From NCBI GenBank assembly GCA_023435545.1, contig JAEYRQ010000181.1:1-6215 (forward strand): DNA of 6,215 bases, in the 5' to 3' direction. The notes beneath the pieces are model-generated. The model was not told where the DNA came from. It saw only the letters and a list, made by a program, of their open reading frames with translations, and ran no database searches. The position numbers and the translations under genes were made by a program. Below, one piece after another: positions 1-6,215 of this stretch. Source of the stretch: Pseudomonadota bacterium (lineage in GTDB: Bacteria; Pseudomonadota; Alphaproteobacteria; Rhizobiales; Tepidamorphaceae). Each line of letters opens with the position of its first letter. The stretch's first letter is position 1.

Positions 1-1035
1 GATGATCCAGAACCGGACGACGATCTGCGGCTCCTTCCAGCCCAGTTGCTCGAAGTGATGGTGGATCGGCGCCATCTTGAAGACGCGCTTGCCGGTCAGC
101 TTGAACGAGACCACCTGGACGATCACCGAGACCGCCTCGAGCACGAACAGGCCGCCGACGATGGCGAGCACGATCTCGTGCTTGATGGCGACGCTGATCG
201 CGCCGAGCATCCCGCCCAGTGCCAGCGAACCGGTGTCGCCCATGAAGATCGAGGCGGGCGGGGCGTTGAACCAGAGGAAGCCGAGGCCCGCACCGATCAT
301 CGCGCCGCACAGCACCGCCAGTTCGCCGGTGCCGGGCACGAAGTGGATCTGCAGGTACTCCGAGAATACCGCGTTGCCGACGAGATAGGAGATTACGCCG
401 AAGCAGCCCGCCGCGATCATCACCGGCACGATGGCGAGCCCGTCCAGCCCGTCGGTCAGGTTCACCGCGTTGCCGGCGCCGACGATGATGAACGCGCCGA
501 AAGGAATGAAGAACCAGCCGAGCGGCAGCACCATCTCCTTGAAGAACGGAAAGGCCAGCGACGTCGAAAAGGGCGGCGTGCCGATCCGCGAGACGGCGTA
601 GACGGCGATTGCAGCGATCAGGATTTCCAGCGCGATGCGTTCGCGCGCGCCGAAGCCCTTCGAGGAGGTGCGCTTGATCTTGAGATAGTCATCGTAGAGC
701 CCGATCAGGCCGAAGCCGACCGTCACCAGCAGCACCACCCAGACATAGGGGTTGGTCAGGTTGCCCCAGATCAGCGAGGCGGCGACGAAACCGGTAAGGA
801 TCATCAGGCCGCCCATGGTCGGCGTGCCCTGCTTCGACAGGTGCCCCTGCGGCCCGTCGGAGCGGATCGGCTGCCCCATCCCCTGTCGCACCCTCAGCGT
901 CCGGATGATACCGGGACCGAACAGGAAGACGAAGACGAGCGCCGTCATCATCGCCCCTCCGGTTCGGAAGGTGATGTAGCGGAACACGTTGAGCAGCGGC
1001 AGTGTGTCGCCGAAGGTCCCAAGCAGATTGAGCAT
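1..1035 (-). CDS. mraY: Phospho-N-acetylmuramoyl-pentapeptide-transferase MraY (C-terminal end cut by window)
   Basis: Integral membrane enzyme that transfers phospho-MurNAc-pentapeptide from the UMP nucleotide to undecaprenyl phosphate, giving lipid I on the cytoplasmic face. 345 codons are present, open to base 1 and ending VRFWII, so about 15-20 residues of a roughly 360-residue protein are missing on the left. The start is [28 protein letters not shown]. Seen: [11 protein letters not shown] (70-80), the catalytic-site pair D115-D116 in [20 protein letters not shown] (192-201, D195 and D198), D267 in FMGDTGS, and PIHHHFE (323-329). These positions agree with the Mg-binding and catalytic aspartates of E. 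coli MraY (D115, D116, D267). Many hydrophobic segments fit the family's ten-helix topology. The ATG at 1035 is the only standard start in its frame after murF. It follows the murF stop by 34 bases and overlaps the stop of the 12-codon mini-ORF. In this cluster murD would be expected next. Confidence 0.96.
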   Translation of the reverse strand, partial: MLNLLGTFGDTLPLLNVFRYITFRTGGAMMTALVFVFLFGPGIIRTLRVRQGMGQPIRSDGPQGHLSKQGTPTMGGLMILTGFVAASLIWGNLTNPYVWVVLLVTVGFGLIGLYDDYLKIKRTSSKGFGARERIALEILIAAIAVYAVSRIGTPPFSTSLAFPFFKEMVLPLGWFFIPFGAFIIVGAGNAVNLTDGLDGLAIVPVMIAAGCFGVISYLVGNAVFSEYLQIHFVPGTGELAVLCGAMIGAGLGFLWFNAPPASIFMGDTGSLALGGMLGAISVAIKHEIVLAIVGGLFVLEAVSVIVQVVSFKLTGKRVFKMAPIHHHFEQLGWKEPQIVVRFWII

Positions 1036-1073
1036 CAGACGGTTCGCCCCCGAATAGCCACGCCGGCAATCAT
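1035..1073 (-). other. 12-codon mini-ORF bridging murF and mraY
   Basis: Reads [12 protein letters not shown] followed by TGA. Its ATG (1073-1071) overlaps the murF stop as ATGA, and its TGA (1037-1035) shares its final A with the mraY ATG (TGATG). A strong Shine-Dalgarno-like run, GAGGGGGG (1080-1087), lies 6 bases before its start, whereas mraY has only a G5 run (1047-1051) 11 bases upstream. The arrangement would let ribosomes leaving murF read across the gap and reinitiate at mraY. It may equally be coincidence in GC-rich DNA, and a peptide this short is unlikely to act by itself. Confidence 0.3.
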
Positions 1074-2491
1074 GCCGCGCCCCCCTCGACACGCGCGAAG
1101 CGCTCCCTCAGCGCCTCGACCAGCGGCCCCATGCGGCTGCCGAGCGAGCCCTTGACCATCACAACGTCGCCGGGCCGCACCAGACCGAGGAGCTCGTCGC
1201 GCAGCGCTTCGGACTCGTGCGTCCAGGCGTGGCGATGACGATGGTCGACCGCCTCGTACAGCGCCCGCGTGTGCGGTCCCGCGCCGAGCAGAAGGTCCAC
1301 GCGCGCGGCAGTGAGCGGCTCCGCCAGATCGCGGTGCAGGTCGTCCGCGGCCGCGCCGAGCTCGCGCATGTCGCCGATCACGGCGATGCGGCGGCCGCGC
1401 GGACCTGGCTGCGCCTGGCCGAGCAGCGCCAGAGCGGCGCGCATCGAGGCCGGATTGGCGTTGTAGCTCTCGTCGATCACGGTGATCGTGCCGTCCCCGA
1501 CCTTCAGCCTGAACCGCGCGCCGCGCCCCTTCGGGGCCCTGAGGTCGGCGAGCGCCAGCACCGCCAGCGCCAGATCGGCGCCTGCCAGATCGGCGGCAGC
1601 TAGCACGGCAAGGCTGTTGCCGACCAGATGTCGACCCGGAGCGCCGAGTTTGTAGGTGACCTCCCGCCCGAACAGCCGCGCGGTGACGCACGAGCAGTCT
1701 GGATGCAATGCGACCCGGACCAGCCGCGCGTCCGCCTCCTCGGCAGCCCCGAACGTGACGATGCGGGCGCCGTGCGCGCGCGCCGCGTCGGCGAGGCGGC
1801 CGAATTGGGGATTGTCGAGATTGAGGACGGCGGACCCGCCCGGTTCCAGCCCCTCAAAGATCTCGGCCTTGGCGTCGGCGATCTTCTCGACCGTTCCGAA
1901 AAACTCCAGATGCACCGGCTCCACCGTGGTCACGATGGCGATCTCAGGCCGCACCAATCGGGTCAGCACCGAGATCTCTCCCGGCGCGTTCATCCCCATC
2001 TCGAACACCCCGAAGCGGGTTGCCGCCGGCATCCGGGCAAGCGACAGCGGCACGCCCCAGTGGTTGTTGTAGGAGGCGGCCGAGGCATGGGTCCGGCCGG
2101 ATCGCGACAGGGCGAGCCGCAGCGCCTCCTTCGTGGCGGTCTTGCCGACACTACCGGTGACCCCGATGATCCGGGCGGCGGAGCGGGCGCGCGAGGCGAT
2201 CCCGAGCAGCCTGAGCGCCTCCAGCACGTCCGGCACGACGACGAGCGCGGCTCCGGCGGTTTTGAGCGCAGCGGCGTGTACCTCGTCAACGACGGCGACC
2301 GCGGCGCCACGCTCGATTGCCGCTGCGACGAAGTCGTGCCCGTCGAACCGGTCGCCCCGGATCGCGAAGAAGGCATCGCCCGGATCGAGCGTCCGGCTGT
2401 CGATGGAGATGCCCTTGACGTCGGGGACCCGGCCGATGGCGCGGCCTCCGGTCGACGCGACGAAGTCCGATGCAGTCCACAATGCACTCAT
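1070..2491 (-). CDS. murF: UDP-N-acetylmuramoyl-tripeptide--D-alanyl-D-alanine ligase MurF
   Basis: 473-residue cytoplasmic Mur ligase. It adds D-Ala-D-Ala to the MurE product, completing UDP-MurNAc-pentapeptide, the MraY substrate. Seen: the N-terminal domain motif [19 protein letters not shown] (28-46); the P-loop [12 protein letters not shown] (111-122, Lys117); [11 protein letters not shown] (141-151); [11 protein letters not shown] (163-173); H194 in [19 protein letters not shown] (206-215); [11 protein letters not shown] (286-296); the C-terminal domain KGRG (321-324); [11 protein letters not shown] (340-350); and GDMRELG (373-379). The EMGM and DxYNANP patterns separate MurF from MurE and MurC. 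The ATG at 2491 overlaps the murE stop (ATGA) and has a good Shine-Dalgarno, GGGAG, 8 bases upstream. Length is close to that of other MurF proteins. An Ala/Leu/Asp-rich stretch at about 297-318 contains a tandem five-codon duplication. The next gene, mraY, starts 34 bases after the stop. Confidence 0.97.
   Translation of the reverse strand: MSALWTASDFVASTGGRAIGRVPDVKGISIDSRTLDPGDAFFAIRGDRFDGHDFVAAAIERGAAVAVVDEVHAAALKTAGAALVVVPDVLEALRLLGIASRARSAARIIGVTGSVGKTATKEALRLALSRSGRTHASAASYNNHWGVPLSLARMPAATRFGVFEMGMNAPGEISVLTRLVRPEIAIVTTVEPVHLEFFGTVEKIADAKAEIFEGLEPGGSAVLNLDNPQFGRLADAARAHGARIVTFGAAEEADARLVRVALHPDCSCVTARLFGREVTYKLGAPGRHLVGNSLAVLAAADLAGADLALAVLALADLRAPKGRGARFRLKVGDGTITVIDESYNANPASMRAALALLGQAQPGPRGRRIAVIGDMRELGAAADDLHRDLAEPLTAARVDLLLGAGPHTRALYEAVDHRHRHAWTHESEALRDELLGLVRPGDVVMVKGSLGSRMGPLVEALRERFARVEGGAA
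1569..1598 (-). repeat. Two-copy 15-base tandem repeat inside murF
   Basis: On the plus strand the 12-mer gccagatcggcg occurs at 1569-1580 and again at 1584-1595, a period of 15 bases (five codons). In murF it encodes the repeated [10 protein letters not shown] in an Ala/Leu-rich segment just before the APKGRG motif. The reading frame is kept. It looks like a small in-frame duplication in a helical, low-complexity part of the protein, and no function is implied. Confidence 0.7.
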
Positions 2492-3942
2492 GCGATGGTC
2501 TCCCGCGCGAGCGCATCGGCCACGACTTCATGGTCCGAAAATGGCAGCGTCCGGTCGCCGACGATCTGTCCGGTCTCTTGGCCCTTGCCGGCGACCAGCA
2601 GGATATCCCCCGCCTCGAGCCCGGCGACGGCCGTCTCGATCGCCTGCCGGCGGTCGCCGACCTCGCTCGCGCCCGGGGCACCGGTCATGATTTCGGCCCG
2701 GATCGCCGCCGGCGCCTCGCTGCGCGGATTGTCGTCGGTCACGTACACGACATCGGCATTGGCGACCGCAGCCTCGCCCATCAGTGGACGCTTGCCGCGA
2801 TCCCGGTTGCCGCCGGCGCCGAACACCACCGCCAGCCGGCCCTTGGCGAACGGCCTCAGCGCCTGCAGCGCGTAAGCCAGCGCATCGGGCTTGTGGGCGT
2901 AGTCGACGAAGACCATCGCGCCCGTGGAGGTGGTCCCGACCAGATCGAGCCGCCCGGGCGCGCCCTGGAGGGATTCGAGCGCGCCCAGAGACGTTGCGGC
3001 ATCGGTACCTGTGGCGATGGCGAGGCCCGCGGCGACCAGCGCGTTGGACACCTGGAAGCCGCCCGCGAGCGGCAGCGCCACTACATGCCGCGCGCCGTCC
3101 GCCTCGACGGTCAGGGTCTGCCTGAAACCGTCCGGCTCCGCCGCCAGCAGGCGCAGCGTCTTGCCCGCCCTACCGACCGAGATCAGCGGCAGCCGGCGTC
3201 GCTTCGCGATCTCGGCGACGCGCGAGGATTCCGGCCGGTCGGCGTCGATCACCGCCGGGGCGCCCTCGGGCAGAAGCTCTGTGAACAGCCGGAGTTTGGC
3301 GCGCAGGTAATCCTCGACCGTCGGATGGTAGTCCATGTGGTCGCGGCCGAGATTGGTGAAGGCTCCGGCGGCAAACACGACCCCGTCGAGGCGCCGCTGG
3401 TCGAGGCCGTGGCTGGAGGCTTCCAGCGCCAGATGGGTCACACCCTCGCCAGCCAGTTCGGCCAGCAGCCGGTGCAGTTCGACCGGGTCGGGCGTGGTCA
3501 GCGAGCCGTAGACTGCCCCCTTCGGCGAGACGACGCCGATCGTGCCGAGGCTTGCCGCGGCATGACCGGCGGCGGCAAAGATCTGGCGCGTGAAGGCGGC
3601 GACCGAGGTCTTGCCGCTCGTCCCGGTGACGGCGACGACGGTCGCCGGCTGGGGACGATAGAAGCGGGCAGCGGCGCGCGCGAGCGCGCGGCGCGGGTCG
3701 GCTACCCGCACCACGGGGACGTCGGCGTCGATACCGGCATCGGTGGCGGCGAGCACGGCGGCGGCGCCGCGCGCAACAGCGTCCGCCACGAACCGTGCAC
3801 CGTCGGTGCGGCTGCCGGCGAGCGCGGCGAACAGCCAGCCCGGTTTCACCGCTCGGCTGTCGGCGGTGATGCCGGATATGGCGAGGCCGCGCGCCGCCTC
3901 GGGAATCGCATCGACTTCGTCTAGGACTGTGCGAAGCTCCAT
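2488..3942 (-). CDS. murE: UDP-N-acetylmuramoyl-L-alanyl-D-glutamate:2,6-diaminopimelate ligase MurE
   Basis: 484-residue cytoplasmic Mur ligase. Using ATP, it adds the third stem residue to UDP-MurNAc-L-Ala-D-Glu. Seen: an N-terminal UDP-binding domain with [19 protein letters not shown] (23-41); the ATP P-loop GTSGKTS (107-113); TTPDP (149-153); EASSHGL (174-180); [11 protein letters not shown] (196-206); K216 in YLRAKLRLF, the usual carbamylated lysine; the C-terminal-domain motif DYAHKPDAL (347-355); and DDNPRSE (403-409). The DNPR motif is the known signature of enzymes that add meso-diaminopimelate and not lysine, as expected for a Gram-negative. One variation stands out: the usual GKGHE motif reads GKGQE (452-456). 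The length is normal. The ATG at 3942 is the only in-frame start after the upstream stop and places the protein like its family members, although its ribosome binding site is weak. The stop overlaps the murF start as ATGA, so the two successive ligases are likely made in a coupled way. Confidence 0.97.
   Translation of the reverse strand: MELRTVLDEVDAIPEAARGLAISGITADSRAVKPGWLFAALAGSRTDGARFVADAVARGAAAVLAATDAGIDADVPVVRVADPRRALARAAARFYRPQPATVVAVTGTSGKTSVAAFTRQIFAAAGHAAASLGTIGVVSPKGAVYGSLTTPDPVELHRLLAELAGEGVTHLALEASSHGLDQRRLDGVVFAAGAFTNLGRDHMDYHPTVEDYLRAKLRLFTELLPEGAPAVIDADRPESSRVAEIAKRRRLPLISVGRAGKTLRLLAAEPDGFRQTLTVEADGARHVVALPLAGGFQVSNALVAAGLAIATGTDAATSLGALESLQGAPGRLDLVGTTSTGAMVFVDYAHKPDALAYALQALRPFAKGRLAVVFGAGGNRDRGKRPLMGEAAVANADVVYVTDDNPRSEAPAAIRAEIMTGAPGASEVGDRRQAIETAVAGLEAGDILLVAGKGQETGQIVGDRTLPFSDHEVVADALARETIA
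2500..2504 (-). promoter_or_regulatory. Shine-Dalgarno of murF
   Basis: GGGAG on the minus strand, 8 bases before the murF ATG and within the last codons of murE. It fixes the murF start at the ATGA overlap and contrasts with the weak site in front of murE. Confidence 0.65.
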
Positions 3943-3993
3943 ATCTCGGGCCGGTGTCTGGTCGTGTGCGTAGTCATCTGTGCCGCGGGTCTC
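3943..3993 (-). other. ftsI-murE intergenic gap (51 bases)
   Basis: The longest non-coding stretch in the window. I see no terminator hairpin with a T tract and no clear -35/-10 pair, so murE is probably read from the upstream transcript. The murE ATG has only a poor ribosome binding site (a GAG three to four bases upstream), unlike ftsL and murF. The gap stays open in the murE frame from the ftsI TGA onward but has no other ATG, GTG or TTG in that frame. An 18-codon mini-ORF (3977 to 3921, [18 protein letters not shown]) starts in the gap and runs 22 bases into murE in another frame. It contains the rare codons AGA and ATA and is probably chance. Confidence 0.6.
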
Positions 3994-5724
3994 TCAGTAG
4001 GACACCGTCAGCGGTCCCTCGCCCTCTATGGGGGCGAGTTCGGGCGGGACGCCCAGGATCGGCGCGATTCGTCCGATGATGCGGCCCGCGGTCGGAGCGG
4101 CGTTCCAGCCGGCGGTGCGGTAGCCGTGCGTCTCCTTAATGCCTGTCGGCTCGTCGAGCATGACGAACACCACGTATTTCGGATCGGTGGTCGGGAACGT
4201 GCTCAGGAACGTGGTCAGGACCTTGTTGCCGGAATAGCGGCCGTTGACGACCTTCTCGGCGGTGCCGGTCTTGCCGCCGACGCTGTAGCCGGGCACGTCC
4301 GACTTCTTCGCCGTGCCCTTTACCACGTTGAGCCGCATCAGGTAGCGCATCGTGTCGCTGGTCTTGGGCGAAATCACCTGCTGCGCCAGCCGATCCGCGG
4401 CCTCGCGACTGCGGGGCTGGAAGGTCGGAGGGATCAACTTGCCGCCGTTCACCAGCGCGGCCGAGGCGGCGACCGCCTGCAGCGGCGAGACCGACATGCC
4501 GTGGCCGAATGCGATGGTCATGGTCGAGACTTCGCGCCAGATCTTCGGATAGAGCGGCGCGCCGCTCTCCGGAAGCTCCGTCTCCAGCCGGTCGAAGAAG
4601 CCCATCTTGCGAAGGAACTCCTTGTGCCCGTCGATGCCGACGGCGAGTGCCATGCGCGCGGTGCCGATGTTCGAGGAGTGGATGTAGATCTCCTCGATGT
4701 TCAGGATCCGGTTCTTGCCATGATAGTCGCCGATCGTATTGCCGCCGACCCTGATCGGCGAGCGGGCATCGAAGGTCGAGCCGAGCCCGAAGCGCCCGGT
4801 GTCGAGGGTCATCGCCGTGGTGAAGGCCTTGAACGCCGATCCGAGTTCGTAGACGCCGGTCGTCATCCGGTTGATCCGGTCCGGCTCCAGCGCCTCGGCC
4901 GGCCGCTCCGGATCGAAGTCGGGCAGCGACACCATGGCGACGATCTCGCCGGTGTGGGCATCCATCACCGCCGCGGCCGCCGCCTTGGCCTTGAAGGTAT
5001 CCATCGCAACGAGGAGTTCGTCTCGGACCGCGTGCTGGGCGCGCAGGTCGATCGACAGCGTGACCGGCTCGAGCCGTGCGGTATGGGCGAGGCCCGCCTC
5101 GTGCAGCGCGCCGAGCCAGGCGACGTCGAGATGCTTCTCGTAGCCGGCGATGCCGAGATTGTCGACGTTGACGAAGCCGACGATGTGACCGGTGATCGGT
5201 CCGGCCGGATAGACGCGCTTGTTCTCCTCGGTGAAGCCGATGCCGGGAATCCCGAGCCTGTGGATTGCCGCTCGCTCGGACGGCGAGATCTCGCGCTTGA
5301 TCCAGATGAAGTCCCGGCCGCTGGCCAGCCGGCGCCGGAGTTCGGTCCGGTCGAGGTCGGGGAGGACCGTCGTCAGGTTTTCGATCGTCTCGTCGACGTC
5401 GAAGATTTTCACCGGCTCCGCATAGACCGAAGGCACCATGATGTCGGTCGCGAGGATGTTGCCGACGCGGTCGACGATCTCCGGCCTGGCATGGCTGACC
5501 TGCTCGCCGGGGCTGAGATAATGAACCGGGCTGGCCGGCGTCAGTGTCGCCAGCAGCACCAGACGCCCGGCGATCACCGCGTAGATCGCGGCGAAGGCTA
5601 GGATGGCGAGCATCAGCCGAACCCGCGCCTGCCGGTCCTTGCGCGCCGCCGATGCCCCGGCGGGATCAGGAGCGGCTGTGCGGGGCGCCGAAAAGCGGAA
5701 GCCTGGCAGGTACGCGGTACTCAT
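3994..5724 (-). CDS. ftsI: Peptidoglycan D,D-transpeptidase FtsI (PBP3)
   Basis: 576-residue class B penicillin-binding protein, the septal transpeptidase that cross-links new peptidoglycan at the division site together with FtsW; the usual length is about 570-600. Seen in order: a basic cytoplasmic N-terminus (1-36), one membrane anchor (about 37-60), a pedestal domain beginning near the PEIVDRVGNILATD segment (81-94), then the transpeptidase domain. All three active-site motifs are intact: S296-A-F-K299 (nucleophile Ser296, in ELGSAFK), S350-S351-N352, and K485-T486-G487-T488 (in VGGKTGTAEK). With a membrane anchor, no glycosyltransferase domain and a dcw location beside ftsL, this is FtsI and not the elongation enzyme PBP2. 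The ATG at 5724 overlaps the ftsL stop (ATGA); upstream there is only a modest AGGG, so coupling to ftsL translation is likely. The gene ends 51 bases before murE and in the same reading frame. No PASTA domain is present. The enzyme should be a beta-lactam target. Confidence 0.97.
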   Translation of the reverse strand: MSTAYLPGFRFSAPRTAAPDPAGASAARKDRQARVRLMLAILAFAAIYAVIAGRLVLLATLTPASPVHYLSPGEQVSHARPEIVDRVGNILATDIMVPSVYAEPVKIFDVDETIENLTTVLPDLDRTELRRRLASGRDFIWIKREISPSERAAIHRLGIPGIGFTEENKRVYPAGPITGHIVGFVNVDNLGIAGYEKHLDVAWLGALHEAGLAHTARLEPVTLSIDLRAQHAVRDELLVAMDTFKAKAAAAAVMDAHTGEIVAMVSLPDFDPERPAEALEPDRINRMTTGVYELGSAFKAFTTAMTLDTGRFGLGSTFDARSPIRVGGNTIGDYHGKNRILNIEEIYIHSSNIGTARMALAVGIDGHKEFLRKMGFFDRLETELPESGAPLYPKIWREVSTMTIAFGHGMSVSPLQAVAASAALVNGGKLIPPTFQPRSREAADRLAQQVISPKTSDTMRYLMRLNVVKGTAKKSDVPGYSVGGKTGTAEKVVNGRYSGNKVLTTFLSTFPTTDPKYVVFVMLDEPTGIKETHGYRTAGWNAAPTAGRIIGRIAPILGVPPELAPIEGEGPLTVSY

Positions 5725-6068
5725 TGCACAACCCTGTTCTCGCCGCCGGCGAAGCCCCCGAGCGGCCCATCCACGCCCGGACCGAGATCGATCGGGCGCA
5801 TCGGCAGCGTCTCGATCACCGAGATCTGCTGAACGTCGAGGCGCTGGAGATCGAGGTAGCGCTCGGCGAGTTGTTGGATGCGTGCCGGCTGGTCCAGGTA
5901 GTTCAGCTCCGCGCGCAGCACCGCGATCGTGTCGCGCTCGGCAGAAATCTCGGCGCGCAGGCGGTCGATGTGGCGCGCCTGATCGCGCGATTCATCCTTG
6001 AAGCGGTAGAGGCCTACGGCGGCCGCGACCACGAGGAAGATTGCGAGGAGGCCGGCGATGCGCGTCAT
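5721..6068 (-). CDS. ftsL: Cell division protein FtsL
   Basis: 115-residue bitopic inner-membrane protein of the divisome. In the FtsQLB complex of other bacteria FtsL pairs with FtsB through a periplasmic coiled coil and helps activate FtsWI septal synthesis; that role is taken from the family. Visible here: a three-residue N-terminus, one hydrophobic helix at about residues 4-21, a charged heptad-like stretch at about 28-58 suited to a coiled coil, then LDQPARIQQLAERYL (58-72), which resembles the L-x-x-P-x-R-I-x-x-L-A motif closing the coiled coil in FtsL/FtsB-like proteins. The tail (about 88-115) is Pro/Gly-rich and probably disordered. The ATG at 6068 is chosen because it has a strong Shine-Dalgarno (GGGAGG, 8 bases upstream), overlaps the rsmH stop as ATGA and directly precedes the membrane helix. 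Its own stop overlaps the ftsI start as ATGA. FtsL diverges strongly, so identity rests on architecture, the motif and position. Confidence 0.88.
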   Translation of the reverse strand: MTRIAGLLAIFLVVAAAVGLYRFKDESRDQARHIDRLRAEISAERDTIAVLRAELNYLDQPARIQQLAERYLDLQRLDVQQISVIETLPMRPIDLGPGVDGPLGGFAGGENRVVQ

Positions 6069-6215
6069 TGCAGGCGCCTCCCGCGATGCGCCTGACCGGA
6101 TTGCATGGCCAGCACCGGCAGATCCGGCACGCCCAGTTCACCCGCGCCGCCCGGCCGGGCGGCGGCCGCGGTCCCCACGGCCGCCCGCATCCGCCCCGCA
6201 CGCGCCCGCCGATTG
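6065..6215 (-). CDS. rsmH: 16S rRNA (cytosine1402-N4)-methyltransferase RsmH, C-terminal end only (partial)
   Basis: Only the last 49 codons and the TGA stop are present; the 5' part lies beyond the right edge. The readable tail begins NRRARAGRMRAAVGT, which fits the conserved C-terminal N-P-R-A-R-S-x-x-L-R-A-A block of RsmH (formerly MraW), the SAM-dependent enzyme that methylates N4 of C1402 in the ribosomal P site. After that block comes an Ala/Gly/Pro-rich tail ending RGRRLQ, which I do not expect to be conserved. The call rests on this short block plus position: rsmH directly precedes ftsL in proteobacterial dcw clusters. The stop codon shares an ATGA overlap with the ftsL start, which suggests translational coupling. 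The SAM-binding domain cannot be assessed because it is outside the window. The first base at the right edge (6215) belongs to an incomplete codon. Confidence 0.8.
   Translation of the reverse strand, partial: NRRARAGRMRAAVGTAAAARPGGAGELGVPDLPVLAMQSGQAHRGRRLQ
6077..6082 (-). promoter_or_regulatory. Shine-Dalgarno of ftsL
   Basis: GGGAGG on the minus strand, 8 bases before the ftsL ATG and inside the last codons of rsmH. It is among the strongest ribosome binding sites in the window. It supports the ftsL start at 6068 and means ftsL need not depend only on reinitiation after rsmH. Confidence 0.7.

Noticed and set aside
46..1155. Long plus-strand open frame (369 codons) opposite mraY and the end of murF
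   Set aside because: Its codons are in exact register with the mraY codons on the other strand. Antisense stops there need TTA, CTA or TCA codons in the real gene, which are rare in this GC-rich genome. The product is rich in Arg, Asp, Glu and His with no recognisable motif.
1035..1691. Minus-strand open frame (218 codons) within murF ending at the mraY start
   Set aside because: Most of it is an out-of-frame Arg/Ala-rich shadow of murF. Only its last 12 codons, which bridge murF and mraY, are discussed as a possible mini-ORF.
1628..2875. Plus-strand open frame (415 codons) opposite murF and part of murE
   Set aside because: It is in codon register with murF, has the same shadow composition and runs over the murF/murE junction. 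MurF is fully supported by its motifs.
3660..3700. GC-rich alternating cgcgcg run in murE that could form a hairpin
   Set aside because: It encodes the Ala/Arg stretch before the P-loop ([12 protein letters not shown]). There is no T tract, and GC-rich Ala/Arg codons explain it.
2470..3924. Plus-strand open frame of 484 codons, the same length as murE
   Set aside because: It mirrors murE codon for codon. The equal length follows from complementary codon phase and does not indicate an overlapping gene.
4136..4150. TTAA considered as half of a CtrA binding site inside ftsI
   Set aside because: There is no second TTAA seven bases away, and the site lies within a coding region.
3964..5601. Plus-strand open frame of 545 codons opposite ftsI
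   Set aside because: It is in exact codon register with ftsI, which has all three penicillin-binding motifs. The antisense product shows no family features.
5992..6201. Minus-strand 69-codon frame over the rsmH-ftsL junction
   Set aside because: It is out of frame with both genes. The other frame gives the RsmH-like NRRARAGRMRAAVGT tail and an ATGA overlap with ftsL.

Overview
This window is a stretch of the dcw (division and cell wall) cluster of an alphaproteobacterium, most likely from the order Hyphomicrobiales (Rhizobiales). The placement rests on three things: very high GC with strongly G/C-biased third codon positions; the gene order rsmH-ftsL-ftsI-murE-murF-mraY without inserted genes; and protein sequences that read like the rhizobial versions from memory (MraY starting FRYITFRTG after a short N-terminus, a short FtsL with almost no cytoplasmic tail, FtsI with GKTGTAEKVVNG). 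No database search was possible, so genus and species are not claimed.

All genes lie on the minus strand, so transcription runs from the right edge to the left. In order of transcription: the last 49 codons of rsmH (16S rRNA m4C1402 methyltransferase, cut by the right edge), ftsL (divisome bitopic protein), ftsI (PBP3, septal transpeptidase), murE (UDP-MurNAc-tripeptide synthetase), murF (UDP-MurNAc-pentapeptide synthetase) and mraY (phospho-MurNAc-pentapeptide transferase, cut by the left edge about 15-20 residues before its expected end). No stretch over 60 bases lacks a gene.

The packing is very tight. rsmH/ftsL, ftsL/ftsI and murE/murF each share a 4-base ATGA stop/start overlap. The two true gaps are 51 bases between ftsI and murE and 34 bases between murF and mraY. 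The second gap is exactly bridged by a 12-codon mini-ORF whose start overlaps the murF stop and whose stop overlaps the mraY start. I see no convincing promoter or terminator, so this looks like the interior of one long operon.

Functionally, MurE and MurF add meso-diaminopimelate and D-Ala-D-Ala to the cytoplasmic UDP-MurNAc peptide. MraY moves the product onto undecaprenyl phosphate to make lipid I. After the later steps and flipping, FtsI cross-links it at the septum, with FtsL as part of the complex that activates septal synthesis. I found no new system here. The notable points are small: the mini-ORF bridge, a GKGQE variant of the MurE GKGHE motif, a tandem five-codon duplication in MurF, and a weak ribosome binding site at murE. 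Long open frames on the plus strand mirror the real genes codon for codon and are treated as GC artefacts.
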